The notes: a model not told the origin generated them from the sequence alone. Positions 1 through 8,784 are shown, numbered from the stretch's first letter. The stretch is DNA of 61,387 bases from Micromonosporaceae bacterium (GCA_020027875.1 JAHRHA010000017.1:1-61387); one strand, 5' to 3'. Program-made: numbers and translations.

Positions 1-1
1 C

Positions 2-1843
2 GAGCCATGCGCGCGGGCGGCGCCGCGGGCGGCTGCGGGAGCGGCGCATCCCGTTCTCGGCGCCGGCCCGTATGCCGAGATCGACGTGGACACCGCCCGT
101 AGCATCCTCGCCGAGGTGGACCGCCTCGCCCGTGAGGACCTGGCCCCGAGCTACGTATCCGGCGACCGCAACCCGCCCGTCTTCGATCCAGCGACACACA
201 CCGCGGACCTGCCGAAGGACTTCCATCGGTCGTACCACGCGTTCATGGACTCCGAGTTCTGGCGGCTCGACCTACCCGGTGAGCTTGGCGGCACCAACGC
301 TCCGCGGATGCTCTGGTGGTTACTGGCGGAGCTGGTCCTCGGCTCGAACGCTCCTATTTGGATGTATGCGTCCGGGCCGTCGTTCGCCCACACCCTCTAT
401 GTCGAGGGCACACCCGAGCAGAAGCAGTGGGCGAAGCTCTTCATCGAGAAGAGGTGGGCCTCCACAATGGTGCTCACCGAGCCGGACGCGGGCTCCGATG
501 TCGGCGCGGGCCGCGCCCGCGCGATCCCCCAGGCGGACGGTTCCTGGCATCTCGAGGGCGTGAAGCGCTTTATCACCAGCGGCGAACACGACCTGAGCGA
601 CAACATCATCCATTATGTCCTCGCCCGCCCGGTCGGTGTCGCGGGTGTCGGCGGGCCTGGCACCAAGGGTCTCTCGCTCTTCGTGGTGCCCAAATACCAC
701 TTCGATGCCGCGACCGGTGACCTTGGCGAGCGCAACGGCGTCTACGCCACGAATGTCGAGCACAAAATGGGCCTCAAGGTCTCCAACACCTGCGAGCTGA
801 CGTTCGGCGAGCACGGCGTGCCGGCCAAGGGCTGGCTCCTCGGCGATGTGCACGACGGGATCCGCCAGATGTTCCTCATCATCGAGTACGCCCGGATGAT
901 GGTTGGCACGAAGGCGATCGCCACCCTCTCCACGGGCTACCTTAACGCCCTCGAGTACGCGAAGAACCGGGTGCAGGGCGCGGATCTCGTGCGCCAGGGT
1001 GACAAGGCCGCACCGCGCGTCACGATAGCCCACCACCCCGACGTACGCCGGTCGCTGGCTCTCCAGAAGGCGTACGCCGAAGGCCTCCGTGCCCTCGTCT
1101 GCTACACGGCAGGCTGGCAGGACCAGGTCAAGCTCGCCGAGTTCGCCGGTGACGCGGCTGCCGCTCAGAACGCCGAGCGGGTCAACGACCTACTGCTGCC
1201 ACTCGTGAAGGGGTGCGGCTCGGAGCGCGCCTACGAGCTGCTGGGCCACGAGTCCCTGCAGACGTTTGGCGGCTCGGGTTATCTGCAGGACTACCCGCTC
1301 GAGCAGTACGTCCGCGATGCGAAGATCGACACGCTCTACGAGGGCACGACCGCGATCCAGAGTCTCGACCTGATCTTCCGAAAAGTGGTCAAGGACGGCG
1401 GCCAGGCATTGATGACCGTCGTCAGCGAGATCCAGACCTTCCTAGATGCCGAATCCGGCAACGGTCAGCTGAAAGAGGAGCGGCTGTCGCTGGGCGCGGC
1501 GCTGGCGGATGTGCAGGGCATGCTCGCCACCGTGACCAGCTGGCTTACCGCCGCCGACGGGGGCGGACCCAACGGGCTCTACAAGGTCGGGCTCTCATCT
1601 CGGCGGATTCTGCTCGCGCTCGGCGACTTGGTGGTCGGCTGGCTGCTCCAGCGCCAGGCTGAGGTCGCGCTCGCCGCCCTGGGCCGAGGCTCAGTGTCCG
1701 ACGCGGACCGGGACTTCTACGCCGGGAAGATCGCATCGGCCCGATTCTTCGCCCGTGAGGTCCTGCCGCGCCTGTCCAGCGATCGCCGGATCGTGGCCGC
1801 CACGACGCTGGACCTGATGGAGCTGGCCGAGGAGGCCTACTGA
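2..1843 (+). CDS. Acyl-CoA dehydrogenase, FadE5-like (5' end outside window)
   Basis: This is a flavoprotein that introduces the alpha-beta double bond into acyl-CoA in fatty-acid beta-oxidation and passes electrons to ETF. A GTG at 86 could start a 585-residue protein, but the frame is open to the window edge. The stretch just before that GTG ([16 protein letters not shown]) resembles the interior of mycobacterial FadE5, so the true start lies upstream. The first 15 or so codons of the window do not look like the family, so the edge sequence may be unreliable. N-terminal hallmarks are [17 protein letters not shown] and the FAD/substrate segment [10 protein letters not shown]. The C-terminal [18 protein letters not shown] is followed by YEGTTAIQ, whose Glu sits where the catalytic base of medium-chain dehydrogenases lies. 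The family length is about 610 residues. The probable electron acceptor system includes the EtfD homologue at 41944-44112. Confidence 0.92.
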   Translation, partial: EPCARAAPRAAAGAAHPVLGAGPYAEIDVDTARSILAEVDRLAREDLAPSYVSGDRNPPVFDPATHTADLPKDFHRSYHAFMDSEFWRLDLPGELGGTNAPRMLWWLLAELVLGSNAPIWMYASGPSFAHTLYVEGTPEQKQWAKLFIEKRWASTMVLTEPDAGSDVGAGRARAIPQADGSWHLEGVKRFITSGEHDLSDNIIHYVLARPVGVAGVGGPGTKGLSLFVVPKYHFDAATGDLGERNGVYATNVEHKMGLKVSNTCELTFGEHGVPAKGWLLGDVHDGIRQMFLIIEYARMMVGTKAIATLSTGYLNALEYAKNRVQGADLVRQGDKAAPRVTIAHHPDVRRSLALQKAYAEGLRALVCYTAGWQDQVKLAEFAGDAAAAQNAERVNDLLLPLVKGCGSERAYELLGHESLQTFGGSGYLQDYPLEQYVRDAKIDTLYEGTTAIQSLDLIFRKVVKDGGQALMTVVSEIQTFLDAESGNGQLKEERLSLGAALADVQGMLATVTSWLTAADGGGPNGLYKVGLSSRRILLALGDLVVGWLLQRQAEVALAALGRGSVSDADRDFYAGKIASARFFAREVLPRLSSDRRIVAATTLDLMELAEEAY

Positions 1844-1857
1844 TCGTCGCCCGCGGT

Positions 1858-2349
1858 TCAAGCGCGTGCGGTGTGGACGGTCGTCAGCGGTGCCGCCCTC
1901 GGTCCACACTCGACCCAGGAACCGTCCCATGTGTGCACTGCCGCCCCGGCCGTGCGCAGCCCCTCCGGATCTGACCGCTCCGGGTCCAGCAGCGTAGACA
2001 GCTGGGATAGCGCCGGATTGTGACCGATCAGCAGCACCGTGGTGCTCTTGTCGCCGACGCTGGTGATGAGATCGAGGAGAGCACTCGCCGACGCCGAGTA
2101 CGCCTCGTCCTCGTACCTGACCTTCGGCGCTGTGGCCAACGCCAGGGCAACCCCGTGCCACGTCTCCCGGGTCCGCCGCGCCGGCGAGCAGATCACGAGA
2201 TCGGGGGCGTACCCGCGATGCGACAGCCATGCACCAGCGGCGGTCGCGTCCGCGTGACCGCGTGAGGTGAGCGGCCGGTCCACGTCGGCGACGCCCTCCG
2301 GGTTGGCGGCCTTCGCATGGCGAAGGATCACCAGCGTGCGTGTGGTCAC
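1858..2349 (-). CDS. SixA-type histidine phosphatase
   Basis: This encodes a cytosolic phosphatase of the histidine phosphatase (phosphoglycerate mutase-like) superfamily, SixA branch, 163 residues. The N-terminal LVILRHAKA is the RH[AG] active-site motif whose His forms the phosphohistidine intermediate. RPLTSRGHADA and VICSPARRTRET are the second family signature, and LLIGHNPALSQL carries the second catalytic His. The start is placed at the GTG at 2347-2349 (VTTRTLVILRHAKA), because SixA proteins begin within a few residues of the RHAK motif. A longer frame to 2415 would run into the palindrome at 2378-2433. It is convergent with the acyl-CoA dehydrogenase, with only 14 bases between the stops. 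The substrate is not predictable: SixA acts on phosphohistidine proteins in E. coli, but actinobacterial members are largely uncharacterised. Confidence 0.85.
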   Translation of the reverse strand: MTTRTLVILRHAKAANPEGVADVDRPLTSRGHADATAAGAWLSHRGYAPDLVICSPARRTRETWHGVALALATAPKVRYEDEAYSASASALLDLITSVGDKSTTVLLIGHNPALSQLSTLLDPERSDPEGLRTAGAAVHTWDGSWVECGPRAAPLTTVHTARA

Positions 2350-2377
2350 GCGAATATCCTCGCACTCCTCGGACGCG

Positions 2378-2433
2378 GATCTAGGGCGTAGTCGCGTGGA
2401 AGGAGATCGACTCACGCGACTATGCCCTAGATC
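2378..2433. repeat. Long imperfect palindrome, family P copy 1
   Basis: Two 21-base arms (2378-2398 and 2413-2433) pair at 20 of 21 positions around a 14-base loop. The arms begin GATCTAGGGCGTAG. The element lies between the stop of the TrhA gene and the start of the SixA gene, both on the minus strand. There is no T-tract, so simple rho-independent termination is uncertain. A related palindrome with the same GATCTAGGG edges is at 47347-47412. Confidence 0.85.
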
Positions 2434-2451
2434 GACGGGATATCAGCGAGG

Positions 2452-3144
2452 TCAGGCGAAGAGCGCGAAGTACAGCGCGATGTGGTGGCAGATCGCCGCG
2501 ACGAGGGTGCACGCGTGGAAGAACTCGTGGTGGCCGAAGACGTTGGGCCACGGGTTCGGCCGGCGCAGTGCGTAGAAGATCGCGCCGATGCTGTACACCG
2601 CGCCCCCGGCAATCAGCAGGGCGAGCGCGGTCACCCCACCGTTGTGACGGATGTCGGGGAGGACGGCCACGGCCACCCAGCCGAGCGCGAGGTAGAGCGG
2701 TGCGGAGACCCAGCGCGGCCCATGCGGCCAGCCGAGCTTCAACGCGACGCCGGCGACGGCGCCACCCCACACGACAGCGAGGATCACGGTCGCCTTGCTC
2801 TGGTCCAGCAGCAGCACCGAGAACGGCGTGTACGTTCCCGCGATGAAGATGAAGATCATGGAGTGATCCAAGCGGCGCATCACCTGGTAGCCCTGCGGTG
2901 TCCACACGCGCCGGTGGTAGAGCGCGCTGACGCCGAACAACCCGCAGACGGTGAGGCTGTAGATCGCGCAGCTCACCAGTGGAGCAAGGCCGGGCTGGGT
3001 GGCCGCGAGCGAGCACAGTACGATGCCACAGACGGCGGCGCCGAAGAACGCATAGGTGTGTAGCCAGCCGCGCATCCGCGGCTTGCCGATGTCTCGCGGC
3101 TTGAGCCTCATTGGTTTCAGGTCGCTGGTCATCACGGTCCCCAT
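2452..3144 (-). CDS. trhA: TrhA / hemolysin III family membrane protein (PAQR-like)
   Basis: This is an integral membrane protein of the hemolysin III (PAQR) family, 230 residues with about seven hydrophobic segments. Members are implicated in membrane-fluidity or energetics homeostasis, and the name hemolysin is historical. The three conserved metal-site blocks are present: SALYHR near residue 94, RLDHSMIFIFIAGTYTPF near 112-130, and the C-terminal GHHEFFHACTLVAAICHH. The start used is the ATG at 3142-3144. A second ATG at 3130-3132 (MTSDLKPM) is equally plausible. A perfect 9+9 inverted repeat (3145-3166) abuts the first start and probably binds a repressor. Function beyond the family level is inference. 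Confidence 0.88.
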   Translation of the reverse strand: MGTVMTSDLKPMRLKPRDIGKPRMRGWLHTYAFFGAAVCGIVLCSLAATQPGLAPLVSCAIYSLTVCGLFGVSALYHRRVWTPQGYQVMRRLDHSMIFIFIAGTYTPFSVLLLDQSKATVILAVVWGGAVAGVALKLGWPHGPRWVSAPLYLALGWVAVAVLPDIRHNGGVTALALLIAGGAVYSIGAIFYALRRPNPWPNVFGHHEFFHACTLVAAICHHIALYFALFA

Positions 3145-3166
3145 CTTACGGTTACGGAACCGTAAG
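3145..3166. promoter_or_regulatory. Candidate operator upstream of trhA
   Basis: A perfect inverted repeat, CTTACGGTT-ACGG-AACCGTAAG (9-base arms, 4-base spacer), ends one base before the trhA start codon. It also lies about 100 bases upstream of the divergent lipoprotein gene. The size and symmetry fit a TetR-family operator. No regulator gene is adjacent, so the protein that binds it is unknown. Confidence 0.6.
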
Positions 3167-3264
3167 TTACCAACCGGTAGTGGCGAGCCTCACGACAACG
3201 CCCCCGGGCTAGCGGGATGGTAACTTGCCTACCTGTCGATGCCGAACCGCGACGGGGAGCAGAC

Positions 3265-3542
3265 ATGCGACGTACCTTGGCGATCATTGCGACTCTGACC
3301 ATCCTCGCCGGCGCGACGTCGTGCGGGCAGGCAGCGCCATCGGCGCAGGGCACGGCGACCCCGACGGCAGCGTCGCCCTCACCCACCGTCGACCGCCGCG
3401 CGGAACTCAAGGCGATGGTCGATGGCGCCGGCATCAAGCCCAAGGACCTCGGCGTGAAAAGGCCGATGGCGAGGACACCATCGGCAAGCTCACCATCCCG
3501 CTCGCCGCCGTGGGGTTGGTCAAGGCGGTCCCGGAGTCCTAG
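3265..3542 (+). pseudogene. Small putative lipoprotein with an apparent frameshift
   Basis: The ATG at 3265 follows a good ribosome site (GGGGAG). It opens an N-terminal signal peptide, MRRTLAIIATLTILAGATSC, whose Cys could be lipidated, then a Pro/Ala/Thr linker. Up to DLGVK the frame reads sensibly. At the A-run near 3460-3463 the frame turns into Ser/Pro/Arg-rich nonsense ending at 3603. In the next frame it continues as KADGEDTIGKLT and on through a hydrophobic segment to a TAG at 3540-3542. One extra A would restore a protein of about 92 residues. The lesion could be a genuine mutation or a homopolymer sequencing error. Function is unknown. Confidence 0.6.
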
Positions 3543-3646
3543 CCGCGGACCAGACGGAGCGCGGCGACACGACCGGCGGGCCTCCCCGAAGCTGGCGGTG
3601 TAGCCGATGATGGCTCCAAGACCGCCAAGCGAAGGGGTGGGCCGGG

Positions 3647-4258
3647 ATGCGGGTACGACCGGTGGGCGCCGACGCGCTGCTCCTGGAGGTAGACGACCCG
3701 GCCGCCTGGTTCGCCGAACTGTGGCGCCGGCGGGAGGCCGGCGAGTTGGCCGCCGTCGAGATTGTGCCCGGCGCCCGGACGGTCCTCCTCGACGGCTTGG
3801 CCGACCCGGCCATGGCGGCCGAGGCCGTACGCGGATGGGCGCCGTCGCCGCCCCAGGAGTCCACATCGGCGCCTGTGGTCGAGATTCCGGTCCGGTACGA
3901 CGGCCAGGACCTGCCCGCGGTCGCCCACCTGTGGGGCACGGACCTGTACAGCGTCGTGGCACGGCTTAACGGCACCGAGTTCCGCGTGGCCTTCTGCGGC
4001 TTCACGCCAGGATTCGCCTACCTGACCGGCCTCCCGGCCGACCTGGCGGTGCCGCGCCTAGAGACACCACGAACGCGCGTGCCGGCCGGGTCGGTCGCAC
4101 TGGCGGACGTGTACGCCGGCATCTACCCCACCGCGTCGCCCGGCGGATGGCGTCTGGTCGGGCGGACCGACGTCCGGCTCTTCGACCCCGACCGCGACCC
4201 ACCCGCGCTGCTCACCCCCGGCACCAGGGTGCGCTTCGTGGAGAGGCCGTCCGAATGA
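3647..4258 (+). CDS. pxpB: 5-oxoprolinase subunit PxpB (KipI / allophanate hydrolase subunit 1 family)
   Basis: This is one of three subunits of the ATP-dependent prokaryotic 5-oxoprolinase, which opens 5-oxoproline (pyroglutamate) to glutamate in the cytosol. The protein has 203 residues. The C-terminal cyclophilin-like core shows the family block FCGFTPGFAYLTGLP (around residues 116-130) followed by ETPRTRVPAGSVALAD and YPTASPGGWRLVGRT. The stop overlaps the start of pxpC by four bases (ATGA), indicating translational coupling. The frame opens just after the broken lipoprotein, with which it need not share a function. Homologues such as B. subtilis KipI also inhibit a sporulation kinase, but the pxpBCA context favours 5-oxoprolinase here. 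Confidence 0.9.
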   Translation: MRVRPVGADALLLEVDDPAAWFAELWRRREAGELAAVEIVPGARTVLLDGLADPAMAAEAVRGWAPSPPQESTSAPVVEIPVRYDGQDLPAVAHLWGTDLYSVVARLNGTEFRVAFCGFTPGFAYLTGLPADLAVPRLETPRTRVPAGSVALADVYAGIYPTASPGGWRLVGRTDVRLFDPDRDPPALLTPGTRVRFVERPSE

Positions 4259-5136
4259 TCGAGGTACTCAAGCCGGGCCTCCTCACCACGATCCAGGACC
4301 TTGGCAGACCGGGCTACGCCCACGTGGGCGTCGCCCGATCGGGTGCGCTCGACGCGCCCGCCCTCATCCTCGCCAACCGCCTGGTCGGGAACGCGGACGG
4401 CGCGGCCGGCCTCGAGACGACCCTGACCGGCGTCGCCCTTCGGGCCGAGGTTGTCACGACTGCGGTCGTCACCGGGGCAGCGGCGGCGGTGACTGTGGAC
4501 GGTGAACGGGTGGAGTTCGGCGCGGCCTTCGCGGTGCCGGCCGGTGCGGTGATCGAGGTCGGACCAGCCGAGGCCGGGGTGCGGTCCTATCTCGCCTTCG
4601 CCGGCGGCGTCAGCGTCGCACCCGTGCTCGGCAGCCGCTCGACCGACACGCTCTCCGGACTCGGCCCGCCCCCGCTGCGCGCCGGCTTCGTGCTTCCGCT
4701 GGGCCATATCCCCGCCGACATCCCCGCCGATCAAGGAGAAATGGTCGCGGTTCAGAGATCGAATCACGACCACAAACAGTTGATCGACGGCGAGGTGGAG
4801 GTTCGGGTACGCATGGGGCCGCGCCACGACTGGTTTAGCATCTCGGCTCGCGACGTTCTCCTCCACGGCCCGTACACCCTCTCCGTCAAGAGCAACCGGG
4901 TCGGCGCGCGACTCGCCGGGCCACCCCTGAGCCGCACCGTTTCCGGCGAACTACCGAGTGAGGGGATCGTGCTCGGTGCCGTGCAGGTGCCCGCCGACGG
5001 GCAGCCACTCATCTTCCTGGCCGACCACCCGACGACCGGGGGCTACCCGGTGATCGGGGTCGTCGACGCAGCCGATCTTGCTCTGTTTGCGCAGGCACGG
5101 CCAGGTACGACGGTTAGGTTCGTCACGTGGACCTGA
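4255..5136 (+). CDS. pxpC: 5-oxoprolinase subunit PxpC (KipA / carboxyltransferase-like)
   Basis: This encodes a 293-residue subunit of 5-oxoprolinase, related to allophanate hydrolase subunit 2 and KipA (biotin-dependent carboxyltransferase fold). The N-terminal block MIEVLKPGLLTTIQDLGRPG and the GVARSGALD motif are diagnostic. Further matches are YLAFAGGVSV and the C-terminal LADHPTTGGYPVIGVV. The ATG at 4255 is chosen over an upstream in-frame start because it overlaps the pxpB stop as ATGA. The 3' end overlaps the pxpA GTG by 10 bases. It is expected to act as a cytosolic complex with PxpA and PxpB. Confidence 0.9.
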   Translation: MIEVLKPGLLTTIQDLGRPGYAHVGVARSGALDAPALILANRLVGNADGAAGLETTLTGVALRAEVVTTAVVTGAAAAVTVDGERVEFGAAFAVPAGAVIEVGPAEAGVRSYLAFAGGVSVAPVLGSRSTDTLSGLGPPPLRAGFVLPLGHIPADIPADQGEMVAVQRSNHDHKQLIDGEVEVRVRMGPRHDWFSISARDVLLHGPYTLSVKSNRVGARLAGPPLSRTVSGELPSEGIVLGAVQVPADGQPLIFLADHPTTGGYPVIGVVDAADLALFAQARPGTTVRFVTWT

Positions 5137-5885
5137 ATGCGGATCTCGGCGAGGGCTTCGGGGTGTGGCGCCTCGGCGACGACGAGGCTCTCCTCTCCCT
5201 CGTGACGAGCGCGAACGTGGCCTGCGGTTTCCACGCCGGGGACGCCCTCACCATGCGTCGGGTGGTCGAATGGGCCGCCGACCGCGGCGTGTCGGTCGGC
5301 GCCCAGGTCGGCTACCGCGATCTGGCCGGCTTTGGGCGCCGACGCATCGACTACGACCTCGCCGAGCTTCGCGACGACGTCATCTATCAGGTCGCCGCCC
5401 TGGAGGGCTTCTGCCGCTTGCAGGGCGAGAAGGTCCGGTACATCAAGCCACACGGCGCCCTCTACAACACCGCGGCGGTGGACGTCTGGCAGGCCTCGGC
5501 GGTGGTGGCCGCCATCGTGGACTACGACCGTTCCTTGCCGCTGCTCTGCCAGCCGGGATCGGTCCTGGCGTCCTGCGCGGACGGGGCCGGAGTGCGGGTG
5601 GTGTCCGAGGGCTACCCAGACCGCGCCTACCAAGCCGACGGAACACTCGTCCCGCGGGGCCAACCGGGCGCCGTGCTCTCCGATGTGGACACCGTCGTGG
5701 CTCGGGCGTTCCGGTTGGCCACCGCGGCCGAGGTGGAGGCGCAGGATGGCACGGTCATCCCGTGCCACGTGGAGTCGTTGTGCCTACACGGAGACAGTCC
5801 TGGTGCGGTGGAATTGACCCGGCGCGTTCGCGAGGCGCTCGACGCGGCCGGTGTGCGCCTCGCGCCCTTCGTCCCGCTAGTATGA
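5127..5885 (+). CDS. pxpA: 5-oxoprolinase subunit PxpA (LamB/YcsF family)
   Basis: This LamB/YcsF family protein, 252 residues, completes the 5-oxoprolinase complex. The GTG at 5127 starts VDLNADLGEGFG, the invariant N-terminal signature. Other family blocks are SANVACGFHAGD, GAQVGYRDLAGFGRR, YIKPHGALYN, EGYPDRAYQADGTLVPR and the C-terminal CLHGDSP. It overlaps pxpC by 10 bases, so the three genes are one operon. 5-Oxoproline forms spontaneously from glutamine and glutamyl peptides, and this operon recycles it. It is nearly convergent with the thioredoxin/NHL gene (19-base gap). Confidence 0.93.
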   Translation: MDLNADLGEGFGVWRLGDDEALLSLVTSANVACGFHAGDALTMRRVVEWAADRGVSVGAQVGYRDLAGFGRRRIDYDLAELRDDVIYQVAALEGFCRLQGEKVRYIKPHGALYNTAAVDVWQASAVVAAIVDYDRSLPLLCQPGSVLASCADGAGVRVVSEGYPDRAYQADGTLVPRGQPGAVLSDVDTVVARAFRLATAAEVEAQDGTVIPCHVESLCLHGDSPGAVELTRRVREALDAAGVRLAPFVPLV

Positions 5886-5904
5886 TCAACAGCCGCCGAT
5901 TCCC

Positions 5905-7761
5905 TCAGCCGGCGGCGACGTCAACACCGCGCAGGATCAGCGGCAGCCGCCGCGCCCCATCTGCGGCGACGACGATAGGCACGCCCCAGTCCTGGCGGGT
6001 CAGGTGGCACGCCGCGTGTTCGACATCGACATTGGCATCGCACGTCGCCGCCTGCGCCACGACGTGAAGCACACCACTCGCAACGTCTGAGGCGATGACA
6101 AGCCGCCGGCCGAGGTCGGTGGTGACCCCCACACCCTCGAGCAGCAGGGACGGCGGCGAGGCCGACACGTCCAAGCGGGTCGACGGCCCGAACGAACTGT
6201 CGAGCTTCTGGCCCGGCGCTGGTTCAAAGATGACCTCGAGGACGACCTCGCCGGGCGTGAGCACCGTCGGCGGGCGCTCGGTCCGGTGCCGGGCGCCAGC
6301 CACGGTGGATGCGCCCGCTGCCGTGACCGTGCCCTGGACCAGTTGGGTCAGCCGGTGCGCTGCGGACTCAACCACCAGTACCCCACCATCAGGGAGCACG
6401 ACGATGTCGCTTGGCTCGGCGAGGTCGGTGGCGACTGTGGCGACCGCATCGGTCGTCGGGTCGAATCGGCGTACCGCGCCGTTGTATGTATCCGCCACCA
6501 GCACGGAACCGTCGGCGAGGGCGCAGACCCCCAACGGGTGTTGGAAGAGTGCCTGGTTCGCCGGCCCGTCCACATGCCCGAAGTCGAAGAGTCCCTGCCC
6601 GGCGACAGTGTGCATCTCTCCATCGCGGACGAAGCGGAGCGCCGATGACTCCGAGTCCGCGACCCACAGCGTGGTCCCGTCGGCGGAGACCGACAGACCC
6701 GATGGTTGGGCCATCCACACCTGATCGAGCGCGCCGTCGCGCAATGCCTCCACGGTTGTGCCCGCGTAGACCCCGGCGGTCCGCTTCACCGGATCAAACC
6801 ACCACAGCTGGTGAATGCCCGCCATCGCGATGACGACGACGCCTTCATACCAGGCAAGATCCCACGGCGAAGAGAGGTCGATCGCCGGTGCGTCGTGGGA
6901 CCGTGTGTCCACGGTGGAGCGCCACTGGTTACCCGTACCGGCGACGGTCGTTACGTCACCCGAACCTAGGTTGACTCCACGCAGTAGGTGGTTCACGGTG
7001 TCGGCGACGACCAGGTCGTAGCCGGCGACCTCGGCTACATGCCGCGGCAGAAGGCACAGCCCACCCGGTTCCGAGAATTGCGCGTCGCTGGCCGGCCCGT
7101 CCATGCGGCCCCGCTCGCCGGAACCGATGCGGCGCACGGCGGTCACGCCGTCGAGTTCCACCACGCTGTGGTGGGCGGAGTCGGAGACGAACAGGGTGCC
7201 CTCGGGGCCGACGACCGCCTTGGCGGGGAAGCGCAGCAGGGTCGCCTCTTCCCGCGGCGGCACGTAGCGACCACCGCCGAGACCGTCGTGCAGTGTTCCG
7301 CGCTCGGTGTGGGTCGCCGCCAATTCGTCAATGAGCCGGGCGAGCCCGTCGGCGTGCCCCTCCCCGGCCATCGACGCGACGACGTAGCCCTCGGGGTCTA
7401 CCACAGTGATCGTGGGCCAGGCCTTGGCTGCGTACTGGCCCCATGTGATCAACTCCGGGTCGTCCAGCACCGGATGCGCGACACCGTAGCGCTCCACCGC
7501 CGCCGCGAGTGCCTGCGGGTCGCGCTCATGCTCGAACTTCGGCGAGTGCACGCCGACGGTGACGAGCACGTCGGCGTACTTCTCCTCCAGCGAACGCAAC
7601 TCGTCCAACACATGTAGACAGTTGATGCAACAGAAGGTCCAGAAGTCCAGCAGCACGATCTTGCCGCGGAAGTCCTTGATGCTCAGCTGCTTGCCGCCCG
7701 TGTTGAGCCAGCCCCGACCGCGCAACTCCGGCGCCCGTACCCGCGTCATGCTCACCATCAT
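5905..7761 (-). CDS. Thioredoxin-like / NHL-repeat protein
   Basis: The N-terminus is a TlpA/AhpC-type thioredoxin-like domain (about residues 5-150) with the motif LLDFWTFCCINCLHVLDELR. The CCINC cysteines replace the CxxC of classical thioredoxins. The rest is an NHL-type beta propeller with repeats such as GTLFVSDSAHHSVVELD, LCLLPRHVAEV and SVLVADTYNGAVRRFDP. The total is 618 residues, usual for this actinobacterial family. No signal peptide is visible, so a cytoplasmic place is likely. Starts at 7761, 7758 (MVSMTRV) or 7749 (MTRVRAPELRG) are possible. AGGA lies close upstream of 7761. The first 20 codons and the leader are duplicated at 8785-8884. The exact redox partner is unknown. Confidence 0.88.
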   Translation of the reverse strand: MMVSMTRVRAPELRGRGWLNTGGKQLSIKDFRGKIVLLDFWTFCCINCLHVLDELRSLEEKYADVLVTVGVHSPKFEHERDPQALAAAVERYGVAHPVLDDPELITWGQYAAKAWPTITVVDPEGYVVASMAGEGHADGLARLIDELAATHTERGTLHDGLGGGRYVPPREEATLLRFPAKAVVGPEGTLFVSDSAHHSVVELDGVTAVRRIGSGERGRMDGPASDAQFSEPGGLCLLPRHVAEVAGYDLVVADTVNHLLRGVNLGSGDVTTVAGTGNQWRSTVDTRSHDAPAIDLSSPWDLAWYEGVVVIAMAGIHQLWWFDPVKRTAGVYAGTTVEALRDGALDQVWMAQPSGLSVSADGTTLWVADSESSALRFVRDGEMHTVAGQGLFDFGHVDGPANQALFQHPLGVCALADGSVLVADTYNGAVRRFDPTTDAVATVATDLAEPSDIVVLPDGGVLVVESAAHRLTQLVQGTVTAAGASTVAGARHRTERPPTVLTPGEVVLEVIFEPAPGQKLDSSFGPSTRLDVSASPPSLLLEGVGVTTDLGRRLVIASDVASGVLHVVAQAATCDANVDVEHAACHLTRQDWGVPIVVAADGARRLPLILRGVDVAAG

Positions 7762-7820
7762 TCCTGACGATCACGTGATCACGGTCGCGGTGCGGTTCGG
7801 TGCATTCGGCCGACGCCGGT

Positions 7821-7970
7821 TCATGCGTCCGACTCCGCCTCGATCGCCTCGAGGTCGCGCACGGCGTAGCGGTGGTGCTCCCACTCCTCCTCGAGGATCA
7901 CGTGCAGGCAGGAGAGGGTGGTCTCCTGGAATTCGGGGGCCCACGGGTTCTTGCGCGTCGGGCGGTCCAA
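7821..7970 (-). pseudogene. 3' remnant of a DinB-superfamily gene
   Basis: On the minus strand a short frame between stops reads the segment VILEEEWEHHRYAVRDLEAI near its end and stops with TGA at 7821-7823. This is the C-terminal signature common in actinobacterial DinB-like (DinB_2) proteins, which are about 170 residues long. Only about 49 codons remain. The upstream frame is closed by a TAG shared with the end of the PIN gene (7971-7973). There is no start or ribosome site for it. It is read as the residue of a gene cut by whatever placed the toxin-antitoxin module here. Confidence 0.6.
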
Positions 7971-8471
7971 CTACCTGCGTCGGCGGGCCCGGCGCATCGC
8001 ATCGACCCGCGAGGCGAACTCCCTCGGTCGGAGAATCGGCGTGCCGCGCCAGGGCGACATACTTGTGAGGTCGGAGTCCTCCGAGACGACAAGGAACGCG
8101 CCGGTTTCGACGGCGAGGTCCAGGATGAGGTTGTCCTCGAAGTCAGGACAGTCGTGCACCGTTCGGGGCGGCACCAGCGTCCCACCGCCGCTGTGCTCGG
8201 CCAATCGCATCAGGATCCGGGCGTACGCTTCGGCGTCCTCTTTGGACCAATCAGCACGGTCATGGAGCACCCGGACAGTGTTCTCAAGGATGTGCGGTGA
8301 GAGCCAGAGGGCGAACTCGGTCGCGTCGTTGATGACGCCAACGCAGTCCGCAGCGGGGTTATCGGAGACGGGCGGCGGCGCCGGCCACGAGCGGAGCGCG
8401 GTCTTACCCAAGCCGACAGCCAGTACGAGCACATTGACGTCAAAGACGACCGATGTTGCGGCGGCGCTCAC
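7971..8471 (-). CDS. PIN-domain toxin (VapC-like nuclease)
   Basis: This encodes a predicted Mg-dependent ribonuclease of 166 residues, the toxin of a type II toxin-antitoxin pair. The N-terminal VVFDVNVLVLAVG carries the first conserved Asp. The middle has NDATEFALWLS, and the C-terminal cluster CPDFEDNLILDLAVETGAF followed by LVVSEDSDLTSM carries the remaining acidic metal ligands. This is the PIN family type of putative toxin often paired with a ribbon-helix-helix antitoxin. Its start overlaps the antitoxin stop by four bases, antitoxin first, which is the classic arrangement. The tail ends in RRARRRR. The module lies inside a duplicated and degraded patch, suggesting acquisition by transfer. 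Confidence 0.82.
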   Translation of the reverse strand: MSAAATSVVFDVNVLVLAVGLGKTALRSWPAPPPVSDNPAADCVGVINDATEFALWLSPHILENTVRVLHDRADWSKEDAEAYARILMRLAEHSGGGTLVPPRTVHDCPDFEDNLILDLAVETGAFLVVSEDSDLTSMSPWRGTPILRPREFASRVDAMRRARRRR

Positions 8472-8707
8472 GGGGTCGCGAAGTGTTGGACGGCTTCTTC
8501 GTACGTGGTGATGCCTTTAGCGACGAGATTGCCGGCGTTGCGGCCCTGCAACTCTTGGAGCTCCTCGGCGATCGCGATCGACTCCATGACCCGGAGCGTC
8601 TCACGGAGATACTCCGAGCGGTTGCCCTTGCCGAAACGGGCTACAAGCCGGTCGAGCAGCGGCCGGTCCTCGTCGGAGACGGCGAAGCCGATGGTCGTCG
8701 TGGTCAT
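8468..8707 (-). CDS. Ribbon-helix-helix antitoxin
   Basis: The protein has 79 residues. The N-terminal strand TTTTIGFAVSDEDRPLLDRL followed by GNRSEYLRETLRVM matches the ribbon-helix-helix pattern of CopG/ParD-like antitoxins, where the strand binds the DNA major groove. The C-terminal part (EELQELQGRNAGN to YEEAVQHFATP) would be the toxin-neutralising extension. It precedes and overlaps the PIN toxin (ATGA-type overlap at 8468-8471). It is expected to repress its own promoter upstream of 8707, where the sequence includes the short inverted repeat TGCAACCAATTGCA at 8739-8752. Confidence 0.8.
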   Translation of the reverse strand: MTTTTIGFAVSDEDRPLLDRLVARFGKGNRSEYLRETLRVMESIAIAEELQELQGRNAGNLVAKGITTYEEAVQHFATP

Positions 8708-8738
8708 GAGCCAAGCCTACGGCCCTCCGGCCGCCAGA

Positions 8739-8752
8739 TGCAACCAATTGCA
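8739..8752. promoter_or_regulatory. Possible antitoxin operator
   Basis: TGCAACCAATTGCA has matching ends (TGCAA / TTGCA) around a short centre and lies 32 bases upstream of the antitoxin start. Toxin-antitoxin operons are usually autoregulated at such sites. The palindrome is short, so chance is possible. Confidence 0.35.
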
Positions 8753-8784
8753 TCCAACCTCGCGGCGGCTTCTGAGTTGATGCC

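Noticed and set aside
7765..7795. Third copy of repeat family R
   Set aside because: Only a short stretch (GTGATCACGGTC) matches, and the palindrome is missing.
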